From Burkholderia anthina (GTDB taxonomy: Bacteria > Pseudomonadota > Gammaproteobacteria > Burkholderiales > Burkholderiaceae): DNA of 38,484 nucleotides. Both the position numbers and the translations under genes were made by a program. The stretch spans positions 1 through 38,484 of the forward strand of contig NZ_CABVLY010000044.1 of assembly GCF_902498995.1 (NCBI RefSeq), written 5' to 3'. The first letter of the stretch is position 1, and every line of letters starts with the position of its first letter. Of this stretch, positions 16,273 through 24,767 are shown piece after piece. Below the pieces are notes generated by a model. It ran no database searches. It was not told where the DNA came from and was given only the letters and a program-made list of their open reading frames with translations.

Positions 16273-17268
16273 TTACGCGGCCGACAGGTTGCGTACCGCG
16301 ATCGACGCGACGTCGACGCGTTTCGGCAGGATCGCATCGGCCGCCGCGCGATCGGCGACGCGCTGCAGCACGTCGATGTCCGCACCGGTGAGCGCGCGTT
16401 GCGCGAGCGCCGCACGGCGTGCGATGTCGGACGCCGCATCGCGGGGCAGGCGCGTGAGCGACGCATAGACGCTCGCGTAATCGGCTGGGTGGGCGAGCGC
16501 CCACTGGCCGGCGCGGGCGAGCCGCGCGAGCACGTCCGACAGCGCCGCGCGCTTCGCTCGATCGTCGAGCGTGTCGACCGGCGACGTGAGGAACGCAAGC
16601 CCCGAATTGATCCCGCTGCCGTCGCGCACGATGCGCGCGCCGCGCCGCACCACGTGTCCGTAATACGGATCGAAGGTCGCCCAGATGCCGATCTGCTTCG
16701 CCTCGAACGCGGCGAACGCATCGACCGGCAGCACGAAGCGCACGTCGACGTCGCCCGGCGCGAGGCCGTGTTCGCGCAATGCGCCGTAGAGCTGGTATTG
16801 CGAGATGCTGCCGCGCGCCGACGATACGACGACGGTGCGCCCCTTCAGGTCCGCGACCGTACGGACCGGCGAATCGGGCTGGACGACGATGCCGAGCGAC
16901 GCCGGCGAGCCGACGCGCGTCGCGACGATCCGCAGCGCCGGATCGCCGAGCGCGGCCGTCAGCACGGGCAGGTCGCCGGCCGGTGCGAGATCGATCGCGC
17001 CCGCGCGCTGCGCTTCGAACAGCGGCGCGGCGCCCTGGAAATTTGCCCAGCGAAACCGGTACGGCGCGCCGTCGAGCACGCGCGCGGCTTCGGCCAGCGC
17101 GCGCAGGCCGCCGGCCTGGTCGCCGAGCACCAGCGTGACGTTCGACAGGTCGGCGCCGGCCGCGCGGGCGGCGGTGGACAGTGCGGCGGCGCCCGCAAGC
17201 GGCGCGGCGGCCAGCGCGGCCACGCGCAGCAGTGCGCGGCGGCGGGCCGGGGCGGGGGGCGAAGTCAT
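16273..17268 (-). CDS. ABC transporter substrate-binding protein (sulfonate/nitrate/taurine class)
   Basis: A 331-residue periplasmic binding protein. 'ARRRALLRVAALAAAPLAGAAAL' ahead of 'STAARAAGADLSNVTLVLGD' is a twin-arginine-like or Sec signal. The mature sequence has the SsuA-class blocks 'WANFQGAAPLFEAQRAGAIDLAPAGDLPVL', 'LKGRTVVVSSARGSISQYQL' and 'VDAFAAFEAKQIGIWATFDPYYGH'. ATG 17268 follows GAGGA at slightly long spacing. It differs substantially from the other two binding proteins here and probably has a different ligand. Located just downstream of a LysR gene in the same orientation, it may be under that regulator or share the nearby ABC core. Confidence 0.85.
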   Translation of the reverse strand: MTSPPAPARRRALLRVAALAAAPLAGAAALSTAARAAGADLSNVTLVLGDQAGGLRALAEAARVLDGAPYRFRWANFQGAAPLFEAQRAGAIDLAPAGDLPVLTAALGDPALRIVATRVGSPASLGIVVQPDSPVRTVADLKGRTVVVSSARGSISQYQLYGALREHGLAPGDVDVRFVLPVDAFAAFEAKQIGIWATFDPYYGHVVRRGARIVRDGSGINSGLAFLTSPVDTLDDRAKRAALSDVLARLARAGQWALAHPADYASVYASLTRLPRDAASDIARRAALAQRALTGADIDVLQRVADRAAADAILPKRVDVASIAVRNLSAA

Positions 17269-17405
17269 CGGCGGCAGGTCCTCGGAGATCCGCGCGCGGG
17301 CCGCGCGGCTGCCGGGCAGATTACGGAATCGGTTTTGCGCGGGCAAACATCGAATCGCGAAATGCTTATTCGCTTATGGATAGGGCGTGGTGTGGTGCGC
17401 CACGC

Positions 17406-18284
17406 TCACACGGCGGCCGGCATCGCGCGCAGGAACGCCCGCACCGCGGGCGCCTTCTCGAAGCGCCGATGCGCGAGCGCGAGTTCGGACATGATCGGCT
17501 TGCCCGCGATCGGCCGGTACACGACGCCCGGCAACGATACGCAGCCGGCGAGCACATCCGGAATCACGGCGACCCAGCCGTTCACCGACACGCACGCGAG
17601 CACCGCGAGCAAGCCGCCCGGCCGCGCGGCGATCACCGGCGCGAAGCGGCCGCGGCGCGCGACTTCGAGCGTGCCGCGTTCCTGTTCCGGCACCGCGAAG
17701 CGCGCGTCGGCGAGATCGGCGGCGCGCACGGTGGTCATCGACGCATAACGCGAATCGGCCGGCACGGCCGCGACGAACACGTCGCGCTGCAGCGTGACGA
17801 TCCGCAGCCCGCCGGGCAGCGGCAACGGCGGGCGCACGTACGCGAGATCGAGGCGGCCGGCGTCGAGCTGCTTTGCAACATCGTCCATCGGCACTTCACG
17901 CAGGTTCAGTTCGATGCGCGGGTGCGCGGTGCGGAATGCGCCGACGGTGCGCTGCAGCGTGCCCGAATAGACGGCCGACGACACGTAACCGATCTCGATC
18001 CGGCCGAGTTCGCCGCGCTCGGCCAGCGCGGCGAGTTCGCGGCCGCGCTGCAGGTGCTCGAAGGCGGCGCTCGCCTCCGCGAGAAACGCTTCGCCGGCCG
18101 CGCTCAGCGTGACCGCGCGGCGCGACCGATGGAACAGCCGCACGCCGAGCAGCCGTTCGGCTTCCTGGATCTGCCGCGTGAGCGCGGGCGGCGCCATGTC
18201 GAGCGCCTCGGCCGCGCGCGCGAAATGCAGATGCTGCGCGACGCCGAGGAACGCGCGGACATGGCGGAATTCGAGCGGATTCAT
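17406..18284 (-). CDS. LysR-type transcriptional regulator
   Basis: A 292-residue LysR regulator. The winged helix is at residues 1-60: 'RHVRAFLGVAQHLHFARAAEALDMAPPALTRQIQEAERLLGVRLFHRSRRAVTLSAAGEAFL'. The effector domain follows, with 'GRIEIGYVSSAVYSGTLQRTVGAFR' and 'LREVPMDDVAKQLDAGRLDLAYVR'. The ATG at 18284 matches the family start; an ATG at 18302 would add six residues. It is divergent from the DHA2 transporter gene at 18,385 with only ~100 bp between them, the usual arrangement of a LysR gene and its target. The effector is unknown. Confidence 0.92.
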   Translation of the reverse strand: MNPLEFRHVRAFLGVAQHLHFARAAEALDMAPPALTRQIQEAERLLGVRLFHRSRRAVTLSAAGEAFLAEASAAFEHLQRGRELAALAERGELGRIEIGYVSSAVYSGTLQRTVGAFRTAHPRIELNLREVPMDDVAKQLDAGRLDLAYVRPPLPLPGGLRIVTLQRDVFVAAVPADSRYASMTTVRAADLADARFAVPEQERGTLEVARRGRFAPVIAARPGGLLAVLACVSVNGWVAVIPDVLAGCVSLPGVVYRPIAGKPIMSELALAHRRFEKAPAVRAFLRAMPAAV

Positions 18285-18384
18285 GATTGCAATTTTCGTC
18301 AATTAAACAGCGTTGGTGTGTCAATGACAGGCAATACCGGACGAGCCTAGCATACGACTCTTCCTTCAAGGTCCGGAGCCGCCG
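18285..18384. promoter_or_regulatory. Divergent LysR / DHA2-MFS control region
   Basis: A 100-bp AT-richer gap between the two divergent genes. It contains the short palindrome ATTGCAAT (18286-18293) next to TTTTCGTCAATTAAAC. LysR proteins bind such gaps, but no clear T-N11-A site is decided from sequence alone. Confidence 0.4.
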
Positions 18385-19953
18385 ATGTCCGATTTGTCCC
18401 CCGCGCCGCACACGGGCGCGTCCGCCGCCGCGCGCGCGGGCACCCGCCTGCCGGCTGCCGCGACGCTCGCGGTCGCGTCGGCGACGTGCTCGCTGATCGT
18501 GCTCGACACGAATGTCGTCGCGGTATCGCTGCCGAGCATCGCGCGCAGTTTCCATGCGAGCTTCGCCGACATCGAATGGGTCGTGAGCGCGTACATGACC
18601 GCGTTCGCCGCGTGCCTGCTGCCGGCCGGCGGGCTCGCCGACCGCTTCGGGCGCAAGCGGATGCTCGGCGCGGGGCTCGCGCTGTTCGCGCTCGCGTCGC
18701 TCGGCTGCGGCATCGCGCCGTCGGCCGGCTGGCTGATCGCCGCGCGCGCGGTGAAGGGGGCGGGCGCGGCGCTGTTGCTGACGGCCGCGCTCGCGGTGAT
18801 CGCGAACCGTTTTCCGGACGGGCGCGAACGGGCCCGCGCGTGGGCGATCTGGGGAATGTGCATGGGGATCGCGACGGCCGTCGCGCCGCTCGTCGGCGGC
18901 GCGATCACGCAGTGGATCGGCTGGCGCTGGGTGTTCCTGCTGAACCTGCCGGTGTGTGCGCTGCTGGCCGTCGGCGCGCGGGCGGCGATCGACGAGTCGC
19001 GCGATCCGCACGCGAAACGCGTGGATGCGGCAGGCAGCCTGCTGTTCGGCGCGGCACTTGCGTGCGCGATCGCGGCGCTGATCGGCGCGCCGTCGCACGG
19101 CTGGCTGGCGGCCGCGACGCTCGGCCGGCTCGCGCTCGCCGCGGCGCTGCTGGCCGCGTTCATCGGCGCGGAGCGCTGGCAGGCGCGGCCGATGATCGAG
19201 CTCGCGCTGTTCCGCCAGCCGCGCTTCGTCGGCGCGGTGCTCGCGATGTTCGGCTATGCGGCGTGCGCGCAGGTGATGATGACCTTCCTGCCGCTGTACC
19301 TGCAGAACGCGTTCGGGATGTCGGCGATCGACGCGGGGCTCGGCATGCTGCCGTTCGCGGCCGCGATGATCGCCGGGCCGTCGCTCGGCGCGATGCTGGC
19401 GGCGCGCGTGTCGTCCGGCGGCGTGCTGGCCGGCGGGCTCGCGCTGATCGGCGCGGGCAATCTCGCGACCGCGGCGCTGACGGCCGGCGGCGACTACCGG
19501 CTCGTCGCGCTCGGCATGTTCGTGACGGGCTGCGGCGCCGGCATCATGAACGGCGACACGCAGAAGGCGATCATGGCCTGCGTGCCGCCGAATCGCACGG
19601 GCATGGCGTCGGGCATCAGCACGACGACCCGTTTCTCCGCGATCGTGACGGCCGTCGGCGTGCTCGGCGCGGTGCTGGCCGCGAATACGCACGCGCAGCT
19701 CGACCGGCTGCTGTCCGCCGCACCGGGGTTGCGCGGGTTCGTCGATGCGCCGTTCATGTCGAGCCTGCTGGCCGGCGATCTCGCGCAGGCGCTGGCGCGC
19801 GTGCCGCCGTCGGCCGCGCGCACGCTCGCGCAAGCGGCGCCCGCGGCGTTCGCGAGCGGGTTCGCGGCGGCGCTGACAGTGAGCGGCGGGCTCGCGCTCG
19901 TGGCCGCCGTCGTTGCATACAAGTTGCTTTCACAACCGATGCGCAACGCGTGA
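18385..19953 (+). CDS. DHA2-family MFS drug/solute exporter (EmrB/QacA-like)
   Basis: A 522-residue membrane protein with about 14 hydrophobic segments, the size and layout of the DHA2 group. Motif A is 'GGLADRFGRKRMLGAGL'. The helix-1 motif is 'IVLDTNVVAVSLPSIARSF' (the LD.TIVNVALP signature of DHA2 exporters, here with N in place of T-I). The antiporter motif C region is 'GMCMGIATAVAPLVGGAI'. By family, it is a proton-coupled exporter of hydrophobic or cationic compounds. GGAG precedes ATG 18385 at good spacing. It is divergent from the LysR gene and probably controlled by it. Confidence 0.92.
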   Translation: MSDLSPAPHTGASAAARAGTRLPAAATLAVASATCSLIVLDTNVVAVSLPSIARSFHASFADIEWVVSAYMTAFAACLLPAGGLADRFGRKRMLGAGLALFALASLGCGIAPSAGWLIAARAVKGAGAALLLTAALAVIANRFPDGRERARAWAIWGMCMGIATAVAPLVGGAITQWIGWRWVFLLNLPVCALLAVGARAAIDESRDPHAKRVDAAGSLLFGAALACAIAALIGAPSHGWLAAATLGRLALAAALLAAFIGAERWQARPMIELALFRQPRFVGAVLAMFGYAACAQVMMTFLPLYLQNAFGMSAIDAGLGMLPFAAAMIAGPSLGAMLAARVSSGGVLAGGLALIGAGNLATAALTAGGDYRLVALGMFVTGCGAGIMNGDTQKAIMACVPPNRTGMASGISTTTRFSAIVTAVGVLGAVLAANTHAQLDRLLSAAPGLRGFVDAPFMSSLLAGDLAQALARVPPSAARTLAQAAPAAFASGFAAALTVSGGLALVAAVVAYKLLSQPMRNA

Positions 19954-20042
19954 TCCGCGCGGCAATGGCCGCGTTGCCCATTGCACGCGACGACGCGGAG
20001 CCGTTAAGCTTGCGCGTTCCGGTTTCACGCAGCGTGTTCAAG

Positions 20043-20984
20043 ATGTCATCGACGATCGAGATTCTGTTGCCCGTGTTCGGGCTGATCGCGGCAGGGTTCC
20101 TGTGCCGCCGGCGGGGCGTACTCGGGCCGGCGGCGGCTTCCGAGCTCAACCGGTTCGTCGTGTGGCTCGCGCTGCCGGCGCTGCTGTTCCAGATCATGGC
20201 GCACGCGTCGTGGCACCAGCTCTATCAGCCGGCATTCGTTGCGACGTTCGCGCTGACCTGCGCGCTCGTGTTCGTCGGCGTGCTCGCGTGGCGGCTCTTC
20301 GCGGGGCGCGGGCTGGCCGATGCGAGCATCGACGCGATCGCCGCGTCGTATCCGAACACCGGCTATCTCGGCTTTCCGCTGTGCCTGCTTGCGTTCGGCA
20401 CCGAGAGCCTCACGCCGACCACGATCGCGACCATCCTCGTCGCCTGCGTGCTGTTCGCCGGCGCGATCGTGCTGATCGAGATCGGGCTGCAGCGCGATCG
20501 CGCGCCGCTCAAGCTGATGTGGAAGGTAGTCGGTGCGCTGCTGCGCAATCCGCTGATCGTCGCGCCGCTGGCCGGCGTCTGCGTGTCGGCTGCGCAGGTG
20601 CCGCTCGGTGCGCCGGTCGAGACTTTCCTCAAGCTGCTCGGCGCGGCCGCGAGCCCGTGCGCGCTCGTCAGTCTCGGGCTGTTTCTCGCGGAAAAGCGCG
20701 ACGCGACCGGCGCCGCGCCGCGCGGCAGCATCGCGCTGACGGCGGTCAAGCTGTTCGTGCAGCCGGCGCTGGCGTGGTGGCTCGGCGTGCGCGTGTTCGC
20801 GATGCCGCCCGTGCTCGCGCAGATCGCCGTCGTGCTGGCGGCGCTGCCGACCGGCACCGGGCCGTACATGCTGGCCGAATTCTACGGACGCGAAGCGCAC
20901 GTGACGTCGCGCACGATCCTGCTGTCGACGCTCGGGTCGATCCTCTCGCTATCGGTGCTGCTCGCGATCGCGCGGCACGCGTGA
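20043..20984 (+). CDS. AEC-family (auxin efflux carrier-type) transporter
   Basis: A 313-residue membrane protein with roughly ten hydrophobic segments in two five-helix halves. Typical marks are the start 'LLPVFGLIAAGFLCRRRGVL', 'LNRFVVWLALPALLFQIMA', 'ASYPNTGYLGFPLCLLAFG' (the N-x-G-[YF]-[ML]-G-x-P motif) and the late 'VLAALPTGTGPYMLAEFYG'. Bacterial AEC members move malonate, malate or other carboxylates. The substrate here is unknown. It starts 89 bp after the MFS stop in the same direction and may be read with it. Its stop is convergent with the next LysR gene. Confidence 0.92.
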   Translation: MSSTIEILLPVFGLIAAGFLCRRRGVLGPAAASELNRFVVWLALPALLFQIMAHASWHQLYQPAFVATFALTCALVFVGVLAWRLFAGRGLADASIDAIAASYPNTGYLGFPLCLLAFGTESLTPTTIATILVACVLFAGAIVLIEIGLQRDRAPLKLMWKVVGALLRNPLIVAPLAGVCVSAAQVPLGAPVETFLKLLGAAASPCALVSLGLFLAEKRDATGAAPRGSIALTAVKLFVQPALAWWLGVRVFAMPPVLAQIAVVLAALPTGTGPYMLAEFYGREAHVTSRTILLSTLGSILSLSVLLAIARHA

Positions 20985-21021
20985 CGTCGTGCGGCCGGTG
21001 CGACGCGTGCCGCTCGCGCGC

Positions 21022-22209
21022 TCAGTGCGACTTCGTCGCGATCCGGTGAATGCGCGCCGCACGCGCGACGCGCGGCCGCCGTGCCGCACCGCAATGTACC
21101 GGCTGCCGGCGGCGCGTGCGCCGCGCGGGGTCCGCAGAGGGAGAGGCAGCGCCGGTGGCGGGCGCGGCTGACGCACTCGTGCGCGCATCATCCGCATGCG
21201 CGGCAACCGCCGCGACGGCCGGTTGCGCGGCCTCGGCTTCGAGCCAGCTGCGCGTCGCTTCGGCGATCAGCCCGCGCAACCAGCGCACGCCGTCGACGCA
21301 CGATCCCGATTCGTTCCACGTCATCCGGTAGACGATGTCCGGCGGCTCGGCCGGCAGCGCGACCGCGCCGAGCGGCAGCAGCTTCGCGTAGTGACGCGCG
21401 AGCCGGTACGTGGTGGTCAGGATCAGGTCGGAGCGCACGAGTGCATGCGCGGCAAGTTCGAAGTGCGGCAGCGTGACGACGATCCGCCGCTGCAGGCCGA
21501 CGCGTTCGAGCTGCCGGTCGATCGCGCCGGACGCTTCGAGCCACGACGGCGTCGGACACAGCTGCGCGGCCCGCGCGAACTCGTCCGCCGTCATCGCGCC
21601 GCGCCGCGCGAGCGGATGCGTCGCGCGCATCAGGCACACGACGCGATCGTCGAACAGGTCGTCCTGGCGGAATCGCGACAGACGCGCCGCGCGGTTGTCG
21701 ATCACGACGTCGAGTTCGCCGTCGGCCAGCGCGCGTTCGTCGTCGAAGCCGTCGCCGAGCGGGTGGAACACGAGCTGCGCGTTCGGCGCGCGTTCGCGGA
21801 ACAGCGCGACGAGCTTCGGCACGAACAGCACGTTCAGGTAGTCGGGGCAGCCGATCCGGTAGGTGCGCACCGACGTGCGCGCGTCGAACGTCGGCTGCTG
21901 GATGCGGATGAAGTCGATCACGCGCAGCGCGTTGCGCAGCGGCTCGATCAGGCGCGCGCCGAACTCGGTCGGCACCATCCCGTAGCGGCTGCGCACCAGC
22001 AGCGGATCGCCGAGCAGCGTGCGCAGGCGTTTGAGCGCCGCGCTCGTCGCGGGCTGCGACATGTTCAGCCGCACGGCGGCGCGCGACACGGTGCGCTCGG
22101 TGAGCAGCACGAGCAGGATGCGCATCAGCCGCGCGTCCAGCACGTCGAGCGCGCCCGTGGCGTCGCACGCGTCGGAGCGAAGGCTGGCCGGTGCTGGTGC
22201 GTCCCGCAT
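21022..22209 (-). CDS. LysR-type regulator (NodD/NahR-like group) with long C-terminal tail
   Basis: A 395-residue regulator, about 80-90 longer than usual. DNA-binding residues ~24-85 read 'DARLMRILLVLLTERTVSRAAVRLNMSQPATSAALKRLRTLLGDPLLVRS'. The effector domain 'RTYRIGCPDYLNVLFVPKLVALFRERAPNAQLVF' and 'LADGELDVVIDNRAARLSRF' places it near the NodD/NahR/LinR group. Beyond residue ~310 the sequence is Ala/Arg/Ser-rich low complexity and ends 'IHRIATKSH'; such a tail may be non-conserved read-through. It lies 24 bp downstream of the racemase-like gene on the same strand, so it may regulate the racemase/NCS1 transporter unit and be co-transcribed with it. Confidence 0.9.
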   Translation of the reverse strand: MRDAPAPASLRSDACDATGALDVLDARLMRILLVLLTERTVSRAAVRLNMSQPATSAALKRLRTLLGDPLLVRSRYGMVPTEFGARLIEPLRNALRVIDFIRIQQPTFDARTSVRTYRIGCPDYLNVLFVPKLVALFRERAPNAQLVFHPLGDGFDDERALADGELDVVIDNRAARLSRFRQDDLFDDRVVCLMRATHPLARRGAMTADEFARAAQLCPTPSWLEASGAIDRQLERVGLQRRIVVTLPHFELAAHALVRSDLILTTTYRLARHYAKLLPLGAVALPAEPPDIVYRMTWNESGSCVDGVRWLRGLIAEATRSWLEAEAAQPAVAAVAAHADDARTSASAAPATGAASPSADPARRTRRRQPVHCGAARRPRVARAARIHRIATKSH

Positions 22210-22233
22210 GTCGCTACGCGCTCGCGCGGCTCG

Positions 22234-22962
22234 TCATTTGACGAAGGTGCCGGGCCAGCCGACGATCCGCTTCGGACGCGGCGGCGCGTACGTGCGGACC
22301 TTCGACGTCTTCAGCTTCAGGCGCACCAGCGATTCGGCGAGCGCGACCGCGGCCGACACGCCGTCAACCACGGGCACGCCCGTGCATTCCTCGATCTGCC
22401 GGTCGAGGCCGGCCATGCCGCCGCAGCCGAGGCAGATCACTTCGGCGTGATCGTCCTTCACCGCGCGCTGCGCCTCGCCGACGATCGATTCGATCGCACG
22501 CGCCGGATTCTCCTCGAGCTCGAGCACCGCGAGACCGCTCGCGCGCACCGACGCGCAGCGCGCATCAAGCCCGGCGAGCTTCAGGCGATCCTCGATCAGC
22601 GGCACCGTGCGGTCGAGCGTCGTGACGACGGAGTAGCGGTGGCCGAGCAGCATCGCGACGCTCGCGGCTGCTTCGGTGATATCGACGACGGGCACCGTCA
22701 GCAGTTCCTGCAAGCCTTCGCGGCCGTGCTCGCCATAGCCGGCCTGGATCACCGCGTCATACGGTTCGTCGTAGCTCAACACGCGCTCCATCACGGCGAT
22801 CGCCGCGAGGTAGCTCTCGAAGTTGCCTTCGACCGACTCCGCGCCGAAGCGCGGCGTCAGCCCGACGATCTCCGTGCCGGGGGAGGCCGCGGCCTGCGCT
22901 TGCGCGGCGATGGCGTCGGTGATCGATTCGGTCGTGTTGACGTTGACTACCAGGATTCTCAT
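22234..22962 (-). CDS. Aspartate/hydantoin/allantoin racemase-family protein, first catalytic Cys absent
   Basis: A 242-residue cytoplasmic protein of the Asp/Glu/hydantoin racemase superfamily. The start 'MRILVVNVNTTESITDAI' is typical of hydantoin and allantoin racemases ('NPNT'). The second catalytic Cys is present at residue 180 in 'ICLGCGGMAGL' (family LGCAGM). The first, normally in 'ACFGDPG', aligns with Gly75 in 'VIQAGYGEHGREG', so the two-base proton-transfer mechanism of the family looks incomplete. It sits 22 bp from the end of an NCS1 transporter gene and should act on a compound imported by it, perhaps a hydantoin, ureide or pyrimidine derivative. A one-cysteine lyase- or isomerase-like role (as in maleate isomerases or arylmalonate decarboxylase) is an alternative. 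Confidence 0.88.
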   Translation of the reverse strand: MRILVVNVNTTESITDAIAAQAQAAASPGTEIVGLTPRFGAESVEGNFESYLAAIAVMERVLSYDEPYDAVIQAGYGEHGREGLQELLTVPVVDITEAAASVAMLLGHRYSVVTTLDRTVPLIEDRLKLAGLDARCASVRASGLAVLELEENPARAIESIVGEAQRAVKDDHAEVICLGCGGMAGLDRQIEECTGVPVVDGVSAAVALAESLVRLKLKTSKVRTYAPPRPKRIVGWPGTFVK

Positions 22963-22984
22963 CGGTGTACTCCGTGTGCGTGCA

Positions 22985-24517
22985 TCAGTGTTGGGCGCAG
23001 GGGATCGCGATGTGTTCGCCCGAGCGCTCCTCGTATTGCCGTTTGCGATCGGCCGTCAGCCAGTACACGCTGCCCGCGATGGCGGCGCCGAGCAGCCACG
23101 AGAACGGCGTCAGCGCGCTGAAGGCCGGCACGACGGCGAGCGTGATCGAGATCAGCGCGGACGGCACGAGCGCCGCGAGCGCCTTGCGGTTCACGCCGCC
23201 CTTGTAGAAATACGCGCCGGTCGGCGCTTCGGTGTAGAGGTCCGGCACGTTCACGCGCTGCTTGCGTACGAGCCAGTAGTCGACCGTGATGATCCCGTAC
23301 AGCGGGCCGAGCAGCGCGCCCAGGCCGGACAGGAAGTAGACGATCACGACCGGGCTGTTGTACAGGTTCCACGGCAGGATCAGCACCGCGATCGTCGCGC
23401 TGATCAGGCCCGCGCGGCGGAACGACAGGCGGTGCGGCGCGAGGCTCGTCAGCACGAAGGCCGGCGCGACGAAGTTCGCCATGATGTTCACCGCGACCGT
23501 CACGATCAGGAAGGCGAGGCAGCCGAGCACGAGGAACAGCTTGTTCGGCACCGTCGCGATGATTTCCGTCGGGCTGTGGATGATGTGGCCGTTCAGCTTG
23601 AACTGCGCGCCCGCGAGCACGAAGCTGATCGTCGCGAACACCAGGATGTTGACCGGCAGGCCCCAGAAGTTGCCGACCCGCACCGTCTTCGCGCTCGGCG
23701 ACGAGCGTGCGAAATCGCAGAAGTTGAGCACCAGCGTGCCGTAGATCGCGAGCCACAGCGAGCCGCCCGCGAACACCTCGGTCCACATCTTCAGGCCGGT
23801 CATCGGCTTGCCGATCGACAGCGCGAGATGGCCGCCCGTGCGGCTATACATCCATGCGGCGAGCGACAGCGTCGTGACGAGGATCACCGGGCCGGCGAGC
23901 CCTTCGTACTTGCGGACCATTTCCATCCCGTACGTGAGGATGCCGATCTGTACGAGCCAGATCGCGACGAACGTGATCCAGCCGAGCGACGACAGCCCGA
24001 AGATCGCGTTCTGGTCGAACGCGGCGAGGCCCGGCCAGATCGCGGTGAGCAGCACGCGCAGCACGACCGACGCGAGATAGGTCTGGATGCCGAACCATGC
24101 GATCGCGATCACCGCGCGGATCATCGCGGGCAGCATCGCGCCGTAGATGCCGAAGCTCATCCGGCTGATCACCGGGAACGGCACGCCGGTCTTCTGGCCC
24201 ATGTAGCCGGTGAGATTCATGAAGCTGTAGACGAGCACCGCGCCGATCGCGAGCGCGGCGAGCATCTGCCAGCCCGACAGGCCGAGCGCGAACAGGCCGA
24301 TGGCGAACGAATAGTTCGCGATGTTGTGCACGTCGTTGGTCCACAGCGCAAAGATGCTGTAGCGGCCCCAGGTGCGGCCTTCGGCCTGGGTCGGCGCGAG
24401 GTCGGGGTTGTGCAGCCGCGGGCTCAGCGCGGGGTCGCGCGTGGCCGTATCGGTTCGATGCGATGCGTCGTCCGCGCCGAGCACGATGCCCGGGCCGTGG
24501 GTAGCTTCCAGTTGCAC
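22985..24517 (-). CDS. NCS1-family nucleobase/hydantoin:cation symporter
   Basis: A 510-residue inner-membrane transporter with about 12 hydrophobic segments. GTG 24517 is chosen because AAGGAG lies at ideal spacing before it; a frame extension to ATG 24565 would put the ribosome site inside the gene. NCS1 landmarks include 'WTNDVHNIANYSFAIGLFALGLSGWQ', 'GVPFPVISRMSFGIYGAMLPAMIRAVIAIAWFGIQTYL', 'NFCDFAR' and 'GPLYGIITVDYWLVRKQRVNVPDLY'. The family imports uracil, allantoin, hydantoins, cytosine or thiamine precursors with Na+ or H+. The neighbouring racemase-like gene suggests a hydantoin or ureide substrate (inference). Confidence 0.93.
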   Translation of the reverse strand: MQLEATHGPGIVLGADDASHRTDTATRDPALSPRLHNPDLAPTQAEGRTWGRYSIFALWTNDVHNIANYSFAIGLFALGLSGWQMLAALAIGAVLVYSFMNLTGYMGQKTGVPFPVISRMSFGIYGAMLPAMIRAVIAIAWFGIQTYLASVVLRVLLTAIWPGLAAFDQNAIFGLSSLGWITFVAIWLVQIGILTYGMEMVRKYEGLAGPVILVTTLSLAAWMYSRTGGHLALSIGKPMTGLKMWTEVFAGGSLWLAIYGTLVLNFCDFARSSPSAKTVRVGNFWGLPVNILVFATISFVLAGAQFKLNGHIIHSPTEIIATVPNKLFLVLGCLAFLIVTVAVNIMANFVAPAFVLTSLAPHRLSFRRAGLISATIAVLILPWNLYNSPVVIVYFLSGLGALLGPLYGIITVDYWLVRKQRVNVPDLYTEAPTGAYFYKGGVNRKALAALVPSALISITLAVVPAFSALTPFSWLLGAAIAGSVYWLTADRKRQYEERSGEHIAIPCAQH

Positions 24518-24767
24518 GCCTTGTCTCCTTCCATGTGCGGGGGCGCGAACCGGCAGCGTGTGCACGCAGCGCGGGCCCGGCCACCGTGGACGTTATGTCT
24601 CGGATTTGTTCGCGAGTATGGGCGGCGGCCACAACGATGGGAAATTAAATATTCGGTTGGGCGTCATTTGAAAAATGAATGGGGCGCGATCGCCGGCCGG
24701 CCGCCGCCGGAGGCACGCGAATTGCGGGTCGACGGGCTCCATCCACATCGACATCAGCGGAGGTGTC
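24518..24767. promoter_or_regulatory. AT-richer promoter gap before NCS1 gene and small lipoprotein gene
   Basis: A 250-bp non-coding gap between divergent genes. It includes an AT-rich stretch (about 24,640-24,680) with the small inverted repeat CATTT-GAA-AAATG (24665-24677). This is a plausible site for divergent promoters or a regulator, but no consensus is decided. Confidence 0.35.

Noticed and set aside
17896..19833. 645-residue minus-strand frame covering the MFS gene and part of the LysR gene
   Set aside because: Its composition is that of an out-of-frame shadow, while both real genes have full family motifs and ribosome sites.
18486..20040. Extended plus-strand frame leading into the AEC transporter gene from inside the DHA2 gene
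   Set aside because: Residues before the ATG at 20043 are an Arg/Ala-rich shadow of the MFS gene; the transporter fold begins at that ATG.
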